Notes: a model not told the origin generated them from the letters alone. Positions 4,916 to 13,992 are shown, counted from the stretch's first letter. The stretch is DNA of 34,731 nucleotides from Heterotrichella gracilis (GCA_032358255.1 JAULBX010027717.1:1-34731), one strand, 5' to 3'. Program-made: numbers and translations.

Positions 4916-5617
4916 ATGTCCCCTACTCCGCTCATATTGGTTGTTGAAGATGAAGAAAACCTGGCCAATACGCTGGTGTTAAATTTAGGAATGGAAGCCT
5001 ATAAAGTTATCTTAGCCCGCAGCGGAAACGAAGCCCTTTCTTTATTTCATAAACATCATAAATCGATCAACCTGCTTTTGCTCGATGTGATGCTCCCTGA
5101 TATCAATGGTTTTGACCTGTGTAAACAATTAAAAGAAACAGAACCTGATCTGCCTGTTTTGTTTTTAACGGCTAAATCGCAGATCAATGATAAGATCACC
5201 GGACTTAAACTTGGTGCAGATGATTATATGACAAAACCCTTCGACTTGGAGGAATTACTTTTGCGCATCAGCAATATTTTAAAGCGTCATAAAAAAACAA
5301 ACACTTCCCTTTTTCAATTCAATAATTGTGAAATTAATTTTCAAACCTTTGAGATCTGTGATCTGAGAGGTCAAAGAACCACCTTATCCAAACGCGAAAT
5401 TGGACTTCTTTCTTTGCTGACTGAACATGCCAATCACGTTATTTCAAGAGATGAGATCATTGAAAAACTGTGGGATGTGAATGAAAATGCCTCCTCTCGT
5501 ACCATTGACAATTACATTCTTAATTTCAGAAAATACTTCGAACACAATCCAAAAGAGCCTCAGTTCTTTCATTCCATTAGAGGTGTGGGATACAAATTTG
5601 TGCTTACCAATAAATAA
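4916..5617 (+). CDS. OmpR/PhoB-family response regulator, orphan
   Basis: A 233-aa two-domain regulator. The receiver domain (1-120) has the acidic pair E11/D12, phospho-acceptor D57 in LLLLDVMLP, T85 and K107 in MTKPF. The winged-helix DNA-binding domain (about 130-230) contains LSKREIGLLSLL, the recognition region SSRTIDNYILNFRKYFE and the wing IRGVGYKF. The open frame extends further upstream, but the ATG at 4916 gives the normal start (ILVVEDEE). No histidine kinase lies nearby, so its sensor must be encoded elsewhere. It is followed after 7 bases by a helicase-like gene and then a mannosyltransferase gene, apparently one operon. Confidence 0.9.
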   Translation: MSPTPLILVVEDEENLANTLVLNLGMEAYKVILARSGNEALSLFHKHHKSINLLLLDVMLPDINGFDLCKQLKETEPDLPVLFLTAKSQINDKITGLKLGADDYMTKPFDLEELLLRISNILKRHKKTNTSLFQFNNCEINFQTFEICDLRGQRTTLSKREIGLLSLLTEHANHVISRDEIIEKLWDVNENASSRTIDNYILNFRKYFEHNPKEPQFFHSIRGVGYKFVLTNK

Positions 5618-5624
5618 AAGAATT

Positions 5625-6236
5625 ATGTTTAAAGAAAAATTAATTAAAAAACTCGTTCAGGCCCTTGAAGAATATAAGTTTGCAGAACCAACTCCTTTTC
5701 AAGCCAAAGCACTTTCTACCATAAATTCAGGGGTGGATGTGATTGGCATTGCTCCTGAAGGTTCGGGAAAAAGCACCTTGATCACCATTGCCGCTATTCA
5801 AAAACTGCAACGACCCATTGAAGATGCTCCCAAAGTGCTCATCATTGTTGGTAACAAAGAAAAGGGTTTGATCATGGAAGAACAGTTTGATCTGTTTGGA
5901 AGAGAAACCGGATTGCGCGTGAATACCGCTTATGAAGAAGGGGATATTGACGAACAAAGTATCGATATTTATGATGGCACCGATATATTGATTGGCACCG
6001 CTAAACGGGTGCTGGATATTTATTTTACGCGAAGTTTAAATATTAAAATGATCAAATTGTTTGTGATTGACGATCCTGAAATGATCATTAAAAATTCGTG
6101 GCAAGGTCAGATCGATCGACTGGCCTTGAGTTTACCTAAATGTCAACACCTCGTCTTTACAACCGAAATGACAGAAAAAATTGAAAAACTGATCTCCAAA
6201 TTTATCATCGCTCCTAAAGTCATTGAACTAAATTAA
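5625..6236 (+). CDS. Single-domain DEAD-box-like protein, degenerate motifs
   Basis: The 203-aa protein corresponds to the first RecA domain only of a DEAD-box RNA helicase. Q-motif-like residues are F19 to Q26 (FAEPTPFQ), and the Walker A is APEGSGKST (43-51). A GTAKR segment stands where TPGR is usual, motif II is VIDDPE (147-152) instead of DEAD, and motif III is TTE instead of SAT. The second RecA domain, essential for unwinding, is missing, and the gene stops cleanly with the next gene 14 bases on. It may bind ATP or RNA but is unlikely to be a helicase. The frame is open upstream, but the ATG at 5625 matches family starts. Confidence 0.8.
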   Translation: MFKEKLIKKLVQALEEYKFAEPTPFQAKALSTINSGVDVIGIAPEGSGKSTLITIAAIQKLQRPIEDAPKVLIIVGNKEKGLIMEEQFDLFGRETGLRVNTAYEEGDIDEQSIDIYDGTDILIGTAKRVLDIYFTRSLNIKMIKLFVIDDPEMIIKNSWQGQIDRLALSLPKCQHLVFTTEMTEKIEKLISKFIIAPKVIELN

Positions 6237-6250
6237 GACCACATTCAACC

Positions 6251-7708
6251 ATGGTTTTAAGCCACTATTCAAAAAAGCAGTTTGTATTACTCGGAGTTTT
6301 ATTCCATGTATTAGCGGCTGTTTTTAGTTATGGTGCGCATCATCCTGACGAGTTATTTCAGGTGTTTGAATTTGCCGGCTACAAATTGGGTTTAAATCAG
6401 GCATCAGAACTTCCCTGGGAATTTAATGCCCGCATGCGCTCCGGCATTCAACCTCTTGTAGTATATGGTCTCACTAAACTGTGCTATCTGATTCAAGTGC
6501 AGAATCCTTTCCTTATTGCCCTTTTCTTGCGGATCCTTGTTTCTGCCTTTTCATTTTACGCTGTTTATTTACTCCTCCAATTTTTTGAAAACGAAATCTC
6601 TGACTCCGGTTTAAAGATCAATCTTTGGTTTCTGGGAACCTTGCTCTGGTGTCTGCCCTACTTTCACGCACGCTTTTCCTCCGAAAACCTATCTGCCAGC
6701 TTATTTATTTTTGGGTTTTTACTCTGCCTTAAACAAGTGAACAAACCCTCGTATTCCGCTATGTCTTTGATAATGGCCGGTTTTTTAATGGTCCTGGCTT
6801 TTTTATGTCGCTTTCAGATCAGCTTTATGATCATTGGTTTCTTGGCCTGGTTAGTCCTCATTAAAAAAATGCCACTGCTGCAATTGGCTTTTATTTCTGT
6901 TGGTGCTTTATTGGCTCTTGGCTGCGGTTTGCTGCTTGATTTTTGGTTGTATGGTGAATGGACCTTGAGTTGGTGGAATTATTTAGATCTGAATGTCTTT
7001 AAACACGCGGCAGCGCAGTTTGGTGAACAGCCGTTTTATTTTTATGTGACAGAAACCATCCTGCAACTACTTTTCCCTTTTAGTCTCTTAGCCCTGTTTT
7101 TGTGTGTTGTTTTTTGGATCCAATTCAAGACACATGTCCTTACCTGGATCAGCCTTCCATTTATTTTTCTTCATTTTTTTGTGGGACATAAAGAGCTGCG
7201 GTTCTTATTTCCAATGCTTGATTTTCTCCCGCTGATGTGGTTACTAGCCATCTCCTATCTTCAGTTAAATTCACCAAGATTGTTGGCATTTTTGAAACAG
7301 AAACTAGTCATTGGTCTTTTTTTAGTCATGAATTTAATTGCCTTAATGGCTTTTACCTTGATGCCTGCCGATAACGTCAGTCAGGTACTTAAAACGTTTT
7401 ATGAGCTCAGTGATAATCAGAAAGCCTTGATCATTTATCAGGACAATAATCCTTATAACAACTCCGGGTCCTTGCACTACTTTAAGAATCCAAATATGAC
7501 AAGTATTAAAGAAGATCAGCTGAATGATTCCTTGTTGAGTCAAAACAATGTCTACTATTTCTCTGAAAATTTTCGGGTGAGTGAACGCATTAAAATTAAG
7601 CAGACAAATTTTAGAAAGGTGTATTCTAAATTTCCCTGGTGGTTTGTCTATTTTAATTACAATAACTGGTTAGACAGGGCCGGTTTTTACATCTATAAAA
7701 AAGAATAA
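6251..7708 (+). CDS. GT22-family (Alg9/PIG-B-like) mannosyltransferase
   Basis: A 485-aa multispanning membrane protein. The N-terminal luminal-type loop carries HPDE (31-34) followed by QVFEFAGYKLG, and then ELPWEFNARMRSGIQP. These are hallmarks of the GT22 family, which transfers mannose or another sugar from a polyprenyl-phosphate donor. About ten hydrophobic helices follow, with the conserved GHKELRFLFPMLDFLPL near residue 318. The C-terminal 90 residues are soluble. Length and architecture fit the family. In bacteria the acceptor is unknown; glycolipid or surface glycan assembly is plausible. Last gene of the operon with the response regulator. Confidence 0.8.
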   Translation: MVLSHYSKKQFVLLGVLFHVLAAVFSYGAHHPDELFQVFEFAGYKLGLNQASELPWEFNARMRSGIQPLVVYGLTKLCYLIQVQNPFLIALFLRILVSAFSFYAVYLLLQFFENEISDSGLKINLWFLGTLLWCLPYFHARFSSENLSASLFIFGFLLCLKQVNKPSYSAMSLIMAGFLMVLAFLCRFQISFMIIGFLAWLVLIKKMPLLQLAFISVGALLALGCGLLLDFWLYGEWTLSWWNYLDLNVFKHAAAQFGEQPFYFYVTETILQLLFPFSLLALFLCVVFWIQFKTHVLTWISLPFIFLHFFVGHKELRFLFPMLDFLPLMWLLAISYLQLNSPRLLAFLKQKLVIGLFLVMNLIALMAFTLMPADNVSQVLKTFYELSDNQKALIIYQDNNPYNNSGSLHYFKNPNMTSIKEDQLNDSLLSQNNVYYFSENFRVSERIKIKQTNFRKVYSKFPWWFVYFNYNNWLDRAGFYIYKKE

Positions 7709-7779
7709 AAGAGGCAAAAAAGCCTTAAACAAACTACTTAATATACTTATATTTATTGCCCTAAGTTGGATACATAAAC

Positions 7780-9828
7780 ATGAACATACTAAAAAATTAT
7801 GCCTGCGGACAATGGGTGGCAGGATCGGAAAACGGACAGGAATTAGTCAATGCCATCACCGGTGAAGTGATAGCACAGACAAGCAGTAAGGGATTGGATT
7901 TTGCAAAGATGTGCGATTATGCGCGCAGTGTGGGCGGGCCTAAATTGCGAAAGTTAACCTTTCAGGAACGTGGATTGATGCTGAAAGCCCTGGCAAGTCA
8001 TTTATTGAGTAAAAAAGAAGAATTTTATAAGATCAGCTGGGCTACCGGAGCTACCCGCGTGGATAGTTGGGTAGACATTGAAGGAGGTATTGGTAATTTA
8101 TTTACCTATGCTTCTTTGCGCCGTCAATTCCCGAATGAAACCTACTGTTACGATGGTGAAGCGGCCCGATTATCAAAAAACAACACCTTTATTGGTCATC
8201 ACATTTGTGTGCCTAAGGAAGGTGTTGCCATTCATATCAATGCCTTTAATTTTCCGGTTTGGGGAATGCTTGAAAAGGTAGCAGTGAATTGGTTGGCAGG
8301 AGTACCTGCCATCGTAAAGCCGGCAACCGTTACCTCCTTTTTAACGGAGGCTGTAGTGAAAGAGATCATTGCCAGTAAGATCCTTCCGGAAGGCGCTTTG
8401 CAGTTGATTTGCGGAAGTGCCAACGGCATTCTCGATCATGTGATGAATCAGGATGTGGTGACCTTTACCGGATCGGCTTCAACAGGAAAGATGTTAAAAG
8501 CACATCCCCGTTTGCTTCAGGAATCAGTGCCCTTTAATATGGAAGCCGATTCACTGAACTGCTGTGTGCTGGGACCGGACGTGACCACCGCCATGCCCGA
8601 ATTCGATATTTTTATTAAAGAGATCGTTCGTGAAATAACAACTAAAGCCGGTCAAAAATGTACGGCGGTGCGACGCATCATCGTTCCCGAAAAAATGGTG
8701 GAAGATGTTCAGATCGCTTTGGGTAAACGTTTATCTCAAACCATCATTGGTGATCCTAATGTGGAAGGCGTGCGCATGGGTTCTTTGGCGGGTCAGACAC
8801 AACTGTTAGAAGTGAAAGAAAAAGTGGAGTTATTATCGCGTTCACAAAAGATCATTTTTGGTGACTTTGAAAAATTTGAAGTAAAAGGCGCCGATAAAAA
8901 CAAAGGTTCTTTTATGCCGCCCATTATTTTTCTGAACGAAAAACCATTTACAAATATCGATTGCCACAGTGTAGAAGCCTTTGGTCCGGTGAGCACACTC
9001 ATGCCGTATAAAACCATTGATGAGGCTATTGAACTCAGTAAAATGGGTAAAGGAAGTCTGGTAAGCAGTATCATCACTGCTGATGATCGCATTGCCCGCA
9101 TGTATACGATTGGCGCAGCTTGTATGCACGGTCGTATTTTAGTATTGAACGCTGAATGTGCGAAAGAAAGCACCGGTCATGGTTCGCCTATGCCGATGCT
9201 GGTGCATGGTGGTCCGGGCAGAGCCGGCGGAGGTGAAGAAATGGGCGGTAAACGCGGGGTGTTTCATTACATGCAACGCACAGCCATTCAGGGAACACCA
9301 AGCACCATTTCAGCCATTCTGAATCAATATCAGCAAGGCGCCAAACAAATTGAAAAAGACATTCACCCATTTCGTCAGTATTTTGAAGATCTCGAAATTG
9401 GAGAAACCCTGATCACCGCGAAACATACGGTGATTGAAGCCGATGTGGTGAATTTTGCCAATGTGAGCGGCGACCATTTTTATGCACATACCGATGTGAC
9501 CAGTTTAGATGGAACCATCTTTACAGGCCGTGTAGCGCATGGTTATTATATTTTAAGCAAAGCCGCCGGTTTATTTGTGAATGCAAAAAAAGGTCCGGTA
9601 TTATTAAATTATGGTATTGATGAATGCCGTTTTACAAAACCGGTTTACATGGGAAGCACCATTGGGGGTCGTTTGACCTGCAAAGAGAAAATTGTGCAGG
9701 AAAAGAAAAATGCCGACGATATTGCTAAGGGCATTGTGAAGTGGCTGGTGGACGTTTATGATGAAACCGGCGACACGGTAGCATTGGCAACGATTCTCAC
9801 CATGGTTAAATTAAAAAACCAGGATTAG
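7780..9828 (+). CDS. paaZ: PaaZ bifunctional oxepin-CoA hydrolase/aldehyde dehydrogenase
   Basis: The 682-aa protein is a fusion of an NADP-dependent aldehyde dehydrogenase (about 1-520) and a MaoC-type hydratase (about 535-680). This is the PaaZ layout, which opens oxepin-CoA and oxidises the resulting semialdehyde in phenylacetate breakdown. The dehydrogenase shows nucleophile C294 in AGQKCTAVRR, general base E255 in NMEADSLN, and the glycine-rich TFTGSASTGK. The hydratase shows FEDLEIGETL and the catalytic GDHFYAHTD. Length matches known PaaZ. No other paa genes are in the window; fumarylacetoacetase for tyrosine breakdown lies 20 kb away. A TATATTTA box at 7748-7755 may be the -7 element. 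Confidence 0.93.
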   Translation: MNILKNYACGQWVAGSENGQELVNAITGEVIAQTSSKGLDFAKMCDYARSVGGPKLRKLTFQERGLMLKALASHLLSKKEEFYKISWATGATRVDSWVDIEGGIGNLFTYASLRRQFPNETYCYDGEAARLSKNNTFIGHHICVPKEGVAIHINAFNFPVWGMLEKVAVNWLAGVPAIVKPATVTSFLTEAVVKEIIASKILPEGALQLICGSANGILDHVMNQDVVTFTGSASTGKMLKAHPRLLQESVPFNMEADSLNCCVLGPDVTTAMPEFDIFIKEIVREITTKAGQKCTAVRRIIVPEKMVEDVQIALGKRLSQTIIGDPNVEGVRMGSLAGQTQLLEVKEKVELLSRSQKIIFGDFEKFEVKGADKNKGSFMPPIIFLNEKPFTNIDCHSVEAFGPVSTLMPYKTIDEAIELSKMGKGSLVSSIITADDRIARMYTIGAACMHGRILVLNAECAKESTGHGSPMPMLVHGGPGRAGGGEEMGGKRGVFHYMQRTAIQGTPSTISAILNQYQQGAKQIEKDIHPFRQYFEDLEIGETLITAKHTVIEADVVNFANVSGDHFYAHTDVTSLDGTIFTGRVAHGYYILSKAAGLFVNAKKGPVLLNYGIDECRFTKPVYMGSTIGGRLTCKEKIVQEKKNADDIAKGIVKWLVDVYDETGDTVALATILTMVKLKNQD

Positions 9829-9887
9829 AACAATTTGGTACCAAAAAGGGCTTGATAAATATCACCTCACTTATTCTTAAAACTTAT

Positions 9888-9895
9888 TATATTTG
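9888..9895 (+). promoter_or_regulatory. -7 box upstream of the RidA gene
   Basis: TATATTTG matches TAnnTTTG exactly and lies 20 bases before the ATG at 9916. No TTG at the usual -33 distance is visible. Confidence 0.4.
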
Positions 9896-9915
9896 TTTCA
9901 CTAACCAAACACACA

Positions 9916-10296
9916 ATGAAAAAAATCATCAATACTCCAAGTGCCCCTGCTCCTATTGGGCCATATAATCAGGCAGTGATCGTTGGAAATCAAATGTATA
10001 TCAGTGGTACCTTGGCGATGGACCTGCAAAGTAAACAGTTAGTTAAAACCACCATCAAAGAAGAAACCAAAATGGTAATGGACTATTTGGGTGCCATTTT
10101 AGAAGCAGGTGGTTGTTCTTTTGACAATGTGGTTAAAAGCACCATTTTTTTGAACGATATGAATAACTTTGTTCATGTGAATGAAGTATATGCATCTTAT
10201 TTTAAGGGCGATTTTCCCGCCAGAGCAACCATTCAGGCTGCCCGTTTGCCTAAAGATGCAAATGTGGAGATCAGTATGGAAGCAATTGTCTTCTAA
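9916..10296 (+). CDS. ridA: RidA family enamine/imine deaminase
   Basis: The 126-aa protein is of exact family length. RidA hydrolyses reactive 2-aminoacrylate and related imines that leak from PLP enzymes. Conserved features: PIGPYNQAV near the N-terminus, MYISGTLAMD, FLNDMNNFVHVNEVYASYF, the substrate-binding arginine in PARATIQAARLP, and EISMEAIVF at the C-terminus. The last segment has an extra serine-methionine where VEIEAIA is usual. It forms a cytosolic trimer in known members. It is transcribed alone. Confidence 0.93.
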   Translation: MKKIINTPSAPAPIGPYNQAVIVGNQMYISGTLAMDLQSKQLVKTTIKEETKMVMDYLGAILEAGGCSFDNVVKSTIFLNDMNNFVHVNEVYASYFKGDFPARATIQAARLPKDANVEISMEAIVF

Positions 10297-10349
10297 TGTT
10301 CCTAATTTGTTAAAAATTAATTAAATTTTTAACATATTTTGTTGAATTA

Positions 10350-10380
10350 TTTGGTTTTTTGTATTTAAACGGTACCTTTA
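10350..10380 (+). promoter_or_regulatory. Promoter of the RRM protein gene
   Basis: TTTG (10350-10353), 19 bases, TACCTTTA (10373-10380). The expected start is near 10386, with a leader of about 23 nt. Confidence 0.6.
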
Positions 10381-10408
10381 CTATACACACAACCAAAAAA
10401 AGACAACT

Positions 10409-10678
10409 ATGAACATTTTTATTAGCAACATTAGTTTCAAAGTAAGAGAGCAATCTCTTCAAGAACTATTCTCTCAGTTTGGTGAGGTTAGCAATGTCAG
10501 AATCATTAAAGACAAAGAAACAAGACGTAGCAAAGGATACGGTTTTGTTGAAATGCCTAATGATAATGAGGCCAACGCTGCCATCAATGCACTCAATGGT
10601 ACAGAGCATTACGAACGCAACATAGTTGTTGCTGAGGCCAAGGGTAAAAAAGAACCTGTGCAAGAATCATCTCAATAA
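10409..10678 (+). CDS. RRM-domain RNA-binding protein
   Basis: The 89-aa protein is one RNA-recognition motif with a short basic tail. RNP2 is IFISNI (3-8) and RNP1 is KGYGFVEM (about 45-52), both carrying aromatic residues for base stacking; RIIKDKETRRSKG is the usual loop. Such single-RRM proteins are common in Bacteroidota, Cyanobacteria and some others, often cold- or stress-induced and present in several copies. It has a strong promoter and a strong terminator and is therefore a monocistronic, probably well-expressed gene. Confidence 0.93.
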   Translation: MNIFISNISFKVREQSLQELFSQFGEVSNVRIIKDKETRRSKGYGFVEMPNDNEANAAINALNGTEHYERNIVVAEAKGKKEPVQESSQ

Positions 10679-10695
10679 TTCATACTTCTACCAAA

Positions 10696-10722
10696 CCCGA
10701 AACATTGTTTCGGGTTTTTTTT
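10696..10722 (+). terminator. Intrinsic terminator after the RRM gene
   Basis: CCCGAAAC (10696-10703) and GTTTCGGG (10707-10714) form a perfect 8-bp stem with a 3-base loop followed by eight T's. Confidence 0.9.
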
Positions 10723-10814
10723 GTGACTATTCTTGATATTTAGTCAATATCTTTCCTTTCTCAAATCTTAGTTCTTATTATCTTTGCAGGATTTTAAACC
10801 AGAAAAATTCCTCC

Positions 10815-13628
10815 ATGCCTAAAGATAACTCCATAAAGTCCGTTTTAATTATCGGCTCCGGTCCTATTGTGATTGGTCAAGCCTGTGAATTTGATTACTC
10901 AGGATCTCAATCCGCCAAAAGTTTACGTGAAGAAGGCATTGAGGTAACCCTTATCAATTCTAATCCGGCAACCATCATGACGGATAAAGTAACGGCTGAT
11001 AATATTTATTTGTTACCGCTGGAAGTAAAATCCATCATTAAAATTCTCGAAGAACAAAAGATAGATGCCGTTCTGCCTACTATGGGCGGACAAACGGCCT
11101 TAAATCTGGCTTTGAAATGTGAGGACATGGGTATTTGGGAAAAATACAATGTGAAGATGATCGGGGTGGATATTGAAGCGATCAAGGTAACAGAAGACCG
11201 TGATCTTTTCCGTATTCGCATGAATGAAATTGATGTGGCCATGGCTCCCAGCAAGATCGCCAAATCCTTTTTAGAAGGAAAAAGCATTGCTCAGGAATTT
11301 GGTTTCCCTTTGGTGATCCGTCCTTCTTTTACCCTTGGCGGTAGCGGAGGATCAGTGGTTTATGAAAAGGAAAATTTTGATGCCTTGTTAAACAGAGGTC
11401 TTCAAACCTCCCCTATTCATGAGGTGTTAATTGATAAAGCCGTATTAGGCTGGAAAGAATATGAATTAGAATTATTACGTGACAAAAATGATAACGTTGC
11501 CATTATCTGTTCCATAGAGAATTTTGATCCTATGGGTGTTCACACCGGCGATAGTATTACAGTGGCGCCGGCCATGACCTTGAGTGACAGCACCTATCAA
11601 AAGATGCGTACCATGGCCATTAAAATGATGCGCAGCATTGGAAATTTTGCGGGTGGCTGTAATGTGCAGTTTGCAGTGAGTAACGATGAAAAAGAAGAGA
11701 TCATTGCTATTGAGATCAACCCAAGGGTTTCTCGTTCTTCAGCCTTAGCCAGTAAAGCCACCGGTTATCCCATTGCCCGTATTGCCAGTAAATTGGCTAT
11801 TGGTTACCACTTAGATGAATTGATCAATCAGATCACCAAGTCAACTTCTGCTTATTTTGAACCTACTTTGGATTATGTGATCGTTAAAATTCCGCGTTGG
11901 AATTTCGATAAATTTAAAGGCTGTAACCGCGAATTGGGTTTTCAAATGAAGTCAGTTGGCGAAGTGATGGCCATTGGCAGAAGTTTTCAGGAAGCCCTTC
12001 AAAAGGCTTGTCAGAGTTTAGAAATTAAGCGGAATGGTTTAGGTGCAGATGGAAAAGAAATTACCGATCAGGCTGAATTGCTCAGAGCACTTGAACGTCC
12101 GAGTTGGAACCGTTTGTTCATGATCTATGATGCCATGAAAATGGGCATCTCCATTAAGACCATTCAGAAGCTCACCCGCATTGATATGTGGTTCCTCCAG
12201 CAAATAGAGGAAATGATCGCCCTGGAAGATGAAATTGAAAAATTTGATCTGAAATCACTTTCTAAAGATCTTTTATACGAAGCCAAACAAAAAGGCTATG
12301 CCGACCGTCAGATCGCACACCTATTGCGTTGTAAGGAAAGTGAAGTATATAACAAACGAAATGATCTGGGTATTAAGCGCGTCTATAAATTGGTAGATAC
12401 CTGTGCCGCTGAGTTCGAAGCAAAAACACCTTATTACTACTCTACCTTTGAAGATGAGAACGAAAGCGTTCGCAGCGATAAAAAGAAAGTGGTGATCCTT
12501 GGAAGCGGTCCAAACCGCATTGGACAAGGAATTGAATTTGATTACAGTTGTGTGCATGGGGTATTGGCGGCCAAAGAAATGGGATATGAAACCATTATGA
12601 TCAACTGCAATCCCGAAACCGTTAGTACCGATTTTAGCACCGCCGATAAATTATATTTTGAACCGGTGTTCTGGGAGCATATTTACGACATCATCCTTCA
12701 TGAAAAACCGGAAGGGGTTATTGTACAATTAGGCGGACAAACAGCACTTAAATTGGCTGAAAAGCTAGATAGATATGGGATCAAGATCATTGGCACCGAT
12801 TTTAAATCGTTAGATCTGGCCGAAGACCGTGGAAGTTTTTCTACTCTTTTAAAAGATAATAACATCCCCTACCCTGAGTTTGGTGTGATTGAAGATGCGG
12901 AAGAAGCCATCACCTTATCTAAACGTTTAGGCTTTCCTTTGTTAGTTCGTCCAAGTTATGTGTTGGGTGGTCAAAGTATGAAGATCGTGATCAACGAACA
13001 GGAATTAGAACAACATGTGGTGAAATTATTGAATGATCTTCCGGATAATAAAGTATTGCTCGATCACTTCTTACAAGGTGCTATTGAAGCGGAGGCCGAT
13101 GCGATCTGCGATGGGAAAGATGTTTACATCATTGGCATCATGGAACACATAGAGCCTGCCGGTATTCACAGCGGCGACTCGTATGCGGTTTTACCAACCT
13201 TCGATTTAAGCGAAGATGTGTTAGATCAGATCAAAAGACATACCAAAACGATTGCCCTTGCTTTAAATACAGTTGGATTATTGAACATTCAATTTGCGGT
13301 GAAAGATGGAAAAGTGTATATCATTGAAGCCAATCCAAGAGCTTCGCGCACGGTGCCATTTATTGCCAAGGCTTACGACGAGCCTTATGTGAATTATGCC
13401 ACCAAGGTAATGTTAGGCGCTAAATTGACGGATTTTAAATTCTCTCCTAAAAAAATTGGCTACGCCATTAAAATTCCGGTATTCAGTTATGAAAAATTCC
13501 CTGAGATCCAGAAAGAATTAGGACCGGAAATGAAAAGTACCGGTGAAGCTATTTATTTTATTGATGACCTGCACGATGAATTTTTCCTCAATGTGTATAG
13601 CGAACGTAATCTTTATTTAAGTAAATAA
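10815..13628 (+). CDS. carB: Carbamoyl-phosphate synthase large subunit
   Basis: CarB makes carbamoyl phosphate from bicarbonate, ATP and ammonia channelled from CarA, feeding pyrimidine and arginine synthesis. Both homologous halves are clear: SVLIIGSGPIVIGQACEFDY at the N-terminus and VVILGSGPNRIGQGIEFDY near residue 557. Each has its ATP-grasp domain (PLVIRPSFTLGGSGG; PLLVRPSYVLGGQSM) and its metal-binding glutamate-asparagine site (IEINPRVSRSSALASK; IEANPRASRTVPF). At 937 aa it is shorter than E. coli CarB (1073). It ends soon after the second synthetase domain, so the C-terminal MGS-like domain that binds UMP and ornithine is missing. Short forms of this kind are usual in Bacteroidota as far as I recall. 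A TATCTTTG box lies at 10779-10786. CarA is not in the window. Confidence 0.96.
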   Translation: MPKDNSIKSVLIIGSGPIVIGQACEFDYSGSQSAKSLREEGIEVTLINSNPATIMTDKVTADNIYLLPLEVKSIIKILEEQKIDAVLPTMGGQTALNLALKCEDMGIWEKYNVKMIGVDIEAIKVTEDRDLFRIRMNEIDVAMAPSKIAKSFLEGKSIAQEFGFPLVIRPSFTLGGSGGSVVYEKENFDALLNRGLQTSPIHEVLIDKAVLGWKEYELELLRDKNDNVAIICSIENFDPMGVHTGDSITVAPAMTLSDSTYQKMRTMAIKMMRSIGNFAGGCNVQFAVSNDEKEEIIAIEINPRVSRSSALASKATGYPIARIASKLAIGYHLDELINQITKSTSAYFEPTLDYVIVKIPRWNFDKFKGCNRELGFQMKSVGEVMAIGRSFQEALQKACQSLEIKRNGLGADGKEITDQAELLRALERPSWNRLFMIYDAMKMGISIKTIQKLTRIDMWFLQQIEEMIALEDEIEKFDLKSLSKDLLYEAKQKGYADRQIAHLLRCKESEVYNKRNDLGIKRVYKLVDTCAAEFEAKTPYYYSTFEDENESVRSDKKKVVILGSGPNRIGQGIEFDYSCVHGVLAAKEMGYETIMINCNPETVSTDFSTADKLYFEPVFWEHIYDIILHEKPEGVIVQLGGQTALKLAEKLDRYGIKIIGTDFKSLDLAEDRGSFSTLLKDNNIPYPEFGVIEDAEEAITLSKRLGFPLLVRPSYVLGGQSMKIVINEQELEQHVVKLLNDLPDNKVLLDHFLQGAIEAEADAICDGKDVYIIGIMEHIEPAGIHSGDSYAVLPTFDLSEDVLDQIKRHTKTIALALNTVGLLNIQFAVKDGKVYIIEANPRASRTVPFIAKAYDEPYVNYATKVMLGAKLTDFKFSPKKIGYAIKIPVFSYEKFPEIQKELGPEMKSTGEAIYFIDDLHDEFFLNVYSERNLYLSK

Positions 13629-13632
13629 ACCA

Positions 13633-13992
13633 ATGAAAAAATTCCATGTATTGATAGGCCTAACGGCATTAACTGTATTTACTTATTGTAAAAGTACCAA
13701 AAGTGCATCAGAAGCTAAGGTTACAACGCCGGTACTAAATGAAAAACAATTAGCCGTGGTGCAAACACGCTGGCCAAATACAGCCGTTGAGGACGTTAAA
13801 CAAGGACAGATCATTTTCACTACCAAATGCACACAATGCCATGCCAATCAGGTGATCACAGACCTCAGTGAAAAAAAATGGTTGCATGAAATTGATGACA
13901 TGTCGCCAAAGGCAAATCTTAGTGCTGACGAAAAACTGAAATTGACTAAATTTATTTTGTCATACAGAGAGGCGAATACAGCATCGAAATAG
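13633..13992 (+). CDS. Small c-type cytochrome, possible lipoprotein
   Basis: A 119-aa exported protein. A hydrophobic signal (FHVLIGLTALTVFTYC) ends in a cysteine at 19 that may be a lipoprotein attachment site, though YC is a weak lipobox. A single haem-binding motif CTQCH (66-70) follows GQIIFTTK, and methionine 90 in DDMSPKANLSADEK is placed as the distal haem ligand. It would be a periplasmic or membrane-anchored electron carrier of class I type. The gene begins 4 bases after carB stops, so the two are probably cotranscribed, though no functional link is evident. Confidence 0.85.
   Translation: MKKFHVLIGLTALTVFTYCKSTKSASEAKVTTPVLNEKQLAVVQTRWPNTAVEDVKQGQIIFTTKCTQCHANQVITDLSEKKWLHEIDDMSPKANLSADEKLKLTKFILSYREANTASK

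Noticed and set aside
7709..7779. Terminator after the GT22 gene (AGGC-A6-GCCT)
   Set aside because: The stem is only four base pairs and is not followed by a T run.
8793..9173. Long antisense frames within paaZ
   Set aside because: They are shadows of a strongly conserved coding region and show no independent features.
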